64,000 nucleotides of DNA, taken from positions 13,610,049 to 13,674,048 of the forward strand of contig OU452238.1 in assembly GCA_911728455.2 (NCBI GenBank), given 5' to 3'. This document shows, one piece after another, positions 60,801 to 64,000 of this stretch (within the stretch, counting starts at the first letter, position 1; every line of letters begins with the position of its first letter). A model generated the notes under the pieces. That model was not told the origin of the DNA. It ran no database searches and saw only the letters and a list, made by a program, of their open reading frames with translations. A program made the position numbers and the translations under genes. The DNA is from Marthasterias glacialis (Eukaryota > Echinodermata > Asteroidea > Forcipulatida > Asteriidae).

Positions 60801-63800
60801 CACTCCGCGGTCCCTGGCATCCTCCCTGTTTATCCCACAACCCCAAGACCGGCATTTTCGGAAAGCCCATGAGCAGGGCTTTCCAACAGTGTCAGACTTG
60901 TCAGTTTTCCGCCAATACTTTTGGAGATAGAGCCGTTGCTAAGTCTTGTTTTCACTCTGTTACAGCTTCGTGTACAAAAGTGCCATTAGACAGGTGTTTG
61001 AAGCGCATTCGGAAAAGCCCCGCTCTCTGGTGGTTTCAAGGCGAAAGATGGTCCTGGCTGGCCGGGAAAACTGGATTTTCGGATGCAGGACTATGGCAGC
61101 TACCTGCAGGTACAAGAAATTTCTCTCTAGCCCCATTATTTATGGAGTTATTGGCCGTGGCGCTGCCGACTTCTTTTTTCGGCGTTTTTTTATTTTATTT
61201 TATTTTGCTGGCTTCAGTCCAGCACACACGTAGGGGCCTTGGTTATTGTTGACGTACACAGAGCATGGCGGTTTGCACTGGACATCTTCGGGGTGTCCTC
61301 ACTCCGCGGTCCCTGGCATCCTCCCTGTTTATCCCACAACCCCAAGACCGGCATTTTCAGAAAGCCCATGAGCAGGGCTTTCCAACAGTGTCAGACTTGT
61401 CAGTTTTCCGCAAATACTTTAGGAGATAGAGCCGTTGCTAAGTCTTGTTTTCACTCTGTTACAGCTTCGTGTACAAAAGTGCCATTAGACAGGTGTTTGA
61501 AGCGCATTCAGAGCAGCCCCGCTCTCTGGTGGTTTCAAGGTGGAAGATGGTCCTGGCTGGCCGGGAAAACTAGATTTTCAGATGCAGGATTATGGCAGCT
61601 ACCTGCAGGTACAAGAAATTTCTCTCTAGCGCCATTATTTATGGAGTTATTGGCCGTGGCGCTGCCGACTTCTTTTTTCGGCGTTTTTTTTTTTTTTTTT
61701 TTTTTGCTGGCTTCAGTCCAGCACACACGTAGCGGCCTTGGCTATTGTTGACGTACACAGAGCATGGCCGTTTGCACTGGACATCTTCGGGGTGTCCTCA
61801 CTCCGCGGTCCCTGGCATCCTCCCTGTTTATCCCACAACCCCAAGATTGGCATTTTCGGAAAGCCCATGAGCAGTGCTTTCCAACAGTGTCAGACTTGTC
61901 AGTTTTCCGCCAAAACTGTGGGAGATAGAGCCGTTGCTAACTCTTGTTTTCACTCTGTTACAGATTCGTGTACAAAAGTGCCATTAGACAGGTGTTTGAA
62001 GCGCATTCGGAGCAGCCCCGCTCTCTGGTGGTTTCAAGGCGGAAGATGGTCCTGGCTGGCCGGGAAAACTGGATTTTCCGATGCAGGATTATGGCAGCTA
62101 CCTGCAGGTACAAGAAATTTCTCTCTAGCGCCATTATTTGTGGAGTTATTGGCCGTGGCGCTGCCGACTTCTTTTTTTTTTTTTTTTTTTTTTTTTTGCT
62201 GGCTTCAGTCCAGCACACACGTAGCGGCCTTGGCTATTATTGACGTACACAGAGCATGGCCGTTTGCACTGGACATCTTCGGGGTGTCCTCACTCCGCGG
62301 TCCCTGGCATTCTCCCTGTTTATCCCACAACCCCAAGATGGGCATTTTCGGAAAGCCCATGAGCAGGGCTTTCCAACAGTGTCAGACTTGTCAGTTTTCC
62401 GCCAAAACTTTGGGAGATAGAGCCGTTGCTAACTCTTGTTTTCACTCTGTTACAGCTTCGTGTACAAAAGTGCCATTAGACAGGTGTTTGAAGCGCATTC
62501 GGAGCAGCCCCGCTCTCTGGTGGTTTCAAGGCGGAAGATGGTCCTGGCTGGCCGGGAAAACTGGATTTTCGGATGCAGGACTATGGCAGCTACCTGCAGG
62601 TACAAGAAATTTCTCTCTAGCCCCATTATTTCTGGAGTTATTGGCCGTGGCGCTGCCGACTTCTTTTTTCGGCGTTTTTTTTTTTATTTTTTTTTTTTTT
62701 TTGCTGGCTTCAGTCCAGCACACACGTAGCGGCCTTGGCTATTGTTGACGTACACAGAGCATGGCCATTTGCTCTTGACTTCTTTGGGGTGTCCTCACTC
62801 CGCTGTCCCTGGCATCCTTGCTGTTTATCCCACAACCCCAAGACCGGCATTTTCGGAAAGCCCATGAGCAGGGCTTTCCAACAGTGTCAGACTTGTCAGT
62901 TTTCCGCCAACACTTTAGGAGATAGAGCCGTTGCTAAGTCTTGTTTTCACTCTGTTACAGCTTCGTGTACAAAAGTGCCATTAGACAGGTGTTTGAAGTG
63001 CATTCAGAGCAGCCCCGCTCTCTGGTGGTTTCAAGGCGGAAGATTGTCCTGGCTGGCCGGGAAAACTAGATTTTCGGATGCAGGATTATGGCAGCTACCT
63101 GCAGGTACAAGAAATTTCTCTCTAGCGCCATTATTTATGGAGTTATTGGCCGTGGCGCTGCCGACTTCTTTTTTCGGCGTTTTTTTTTGTTTTTTTTTTT
63201 ATTTTGCTGGCTTCAGTCCAGCACACACGTAGCGGCCTTGGCTATTGTTGACGTACACAGAGCATGGCCGTTTGCACTGGACATCTTCGGGGTGTCCTCA
63301 CTCCGCGGTCCCTGGCATCCTCCCTGTTTATCCCACAACCCCAAGATTGGCATTTTCGGAAAGCCCATGAGCAGGGCTTTCCAACAGTGTCAGACTTGTC
63401 AGTTTTCCGCCAAAACTTTGGGAGATAGAGCCGTTGCTAACTCTTGTTTTCACTCTGTTACAGCTTCGTGTACAAAAGTGCCATTAGACAGGTGTTTGAA
63501 GCGCATTCGGAGCAGCCCCGCTCTCTGGTGGTTTCAAGGCGGAAGAAGGTCCTGGCTGGCCGGGAAAACTGGATTTTCGGATGCAGGACTATGGCAGCTA
63601 CCTGCAGGTACAAGAAATTTCTCTCTAGCGCCATTATTTATGGAGTTATTGGCCGTGGCGCTGCCGACTTCTTTTTTCGGCGTTTTTTTTTTTTTTTTTT
63701 TTTTTGCTGGCTTCAGTCCAGCACACACGTAGCGGCCTTGGCTATTGTTGACGTACACAGAGCATGGCCGTTTGCACTGGACATCTTCGGGGTGTCCTCA

Positions 63801-63871
63801 CTCCGCGGTCCCTGGCATCCTCCCTGTTTATCCCACAACCCCAAGATTGGCATTTTCGGAAAGCCCATGAG
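57858..63871. repeat. Array units 117-128, right-hand subfamily with a degenerate four- to five-unit period
   Basis: Unit starts are 57858, 58363, 58862, 59359, 59863, 60366, 60874, 61373, 61872, 62364, 62869 and 63372. Units 118, 122 and 127 follow gacttctttggggtg. Units 119 and 123 share acttttggag (offset 2012). Units 120 and 125 share cagtgctttcc, ccaaaactgtggg and ctaactcttg. T tracts here are broken by A as well as G (near 60185, 61193, 62696, 63201), which is not seen further left. Unit 125 lost cggcg and its T tract merges with the upstream T6, giving 26 T at 62172-62197. Substitutions are more scattered than in the duplicated blocks. Confidence 0.87.
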
Positions 63872-64000
63872 CAGTGCTTTCCAACAGTGTCAGACTTGTC
63901 AGTTTTCCGCCAAAACTGTGGGAGATAGAGCCGTTGCTAACTCTTGTTTTCACTCTGTTACAGATTCGTGTACAAAAGTGCCATTAGACAGGTGTTTGAA
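63872..64000. repeat. Partial unit 129, cut by the window edge
   Basis: The first 129 bp of a unit, with cagtgctttcc, ccaaaactgtggg, ctaactcttg and cagattcgtg. All four match unit 125 (61872). The sequence ends inside the unit, so the array continues beyond the window. Confidence 0.95.

Larger units (their letters stand above)
1..64000. repeat. Tandem satellite/macrosatellite array, about 499-bp unit, 128 full copies plus one partial
   Basis: The same roughly 499-bp sequence repeats head to tail across the entire window with no other DNA between copies. Using cagggctttcc as the unit start, I located 129 starts by eye; the entries below list them. Unit lengths run from 476 to 513 bp. Most of the variation is the length of one internal T tract; the rest is scattered substitutions, 1-bp deletions and three or four larger changes. 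Neighbouring and distant units share variant combinations in blocks, showing local homogenisation and block duplication. All units point the same way. The array reaches both edges, so its true extent is unknown. I do not recognise the family. Eukaryotic origin is inferred from array type alone. Homopolymer lengths may include sequencing or assembly error. Confidence 0.97.

Noticed and set aside
1..64000. CRISPR array or bacterial repeat region
   Set aside because: Units are about 499 bp with no short repeat/unique spacer pattern.
1..64000. rDNA, 5S or tRNA tandem array
   Set aside because: No 5S, tRNA or rRNA core sequence was recognised on either strand.
1..64000. Self-cleaving hammerhead ribozyme in the satellite
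   Set aside because: The CTGATGA core is absent on both strands of the unit.

Overview
The whole window is one tandem repeat array. I divided it by eye at the recurring start cagggctttcc. This gives 128 complete head-to-tail units plus a 129-base partial unit at the right edge. Mean unit length is about 499 bp (63,871/128), with a range of 476 to 513. No unit is inverted and no unique DNA interrupts the array. There is no recognisable protein gene, tRNA, rRNA, insertion sequence or CRISPR. The array is not shown to start or end here, so both edges are probably internal. The organism is a eukaryote by inference, because a 64-kb homogeneous satellite or macrosatellite has no usual bacterial counterpart. 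I do not recognise the family and name no species.

Each unit has the same anatomy. A CCAAT box lies near the start. A 12-bp palindrome centred on CTGCAG lies near the middle. Next come a short hairpin, a T tract of about 12 to 29 bases that is the main source of length variation, and a second 6-bp-stem hairpin. The last third carries TGACGTAC and CCGCGG. In unit 1 I counted 48.6% G+C and 20 CpG in 500 bp, an observed/expected ratio near 0.7, so CpG is only mildly depleted.

The array is a mosaic of copied blocks. At the left (1-20 kb) many units share TGA, TAA or TAG variants and a 'caacaagga' linker. A six-unit block at 2981 recurs at 6957, and a dimer repeats at 10935-12928. The middle (20-45 kb) holds the largest copy: about 24.4-31.0 kb recurs at 34.8-40.0 kb. 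The first copy is longer by exactly one monomer and one dimer. A further 2.0-kb segment recurs at 39986 and 42480. At the right (45-64 kb) the pattern becomes a roughly 2.0-kb four-unit higher-order repeat with one three-unit stretch. This layout is what unequal crossing-over and gene conversion produce.

Long open frames exist, up to 716 codons on the + strand. They are by-products of a unit that has no stop in one frame and of T-tract lengths that happen to preserve that frame. I do not annotate them as genes. Features of possible functional interest are the hairpin/T-tract/hairpin module and a splice-site-like pair, a GT donor and a T-tract/CAG acceptor, in nearly every unit. Both need RNA data.
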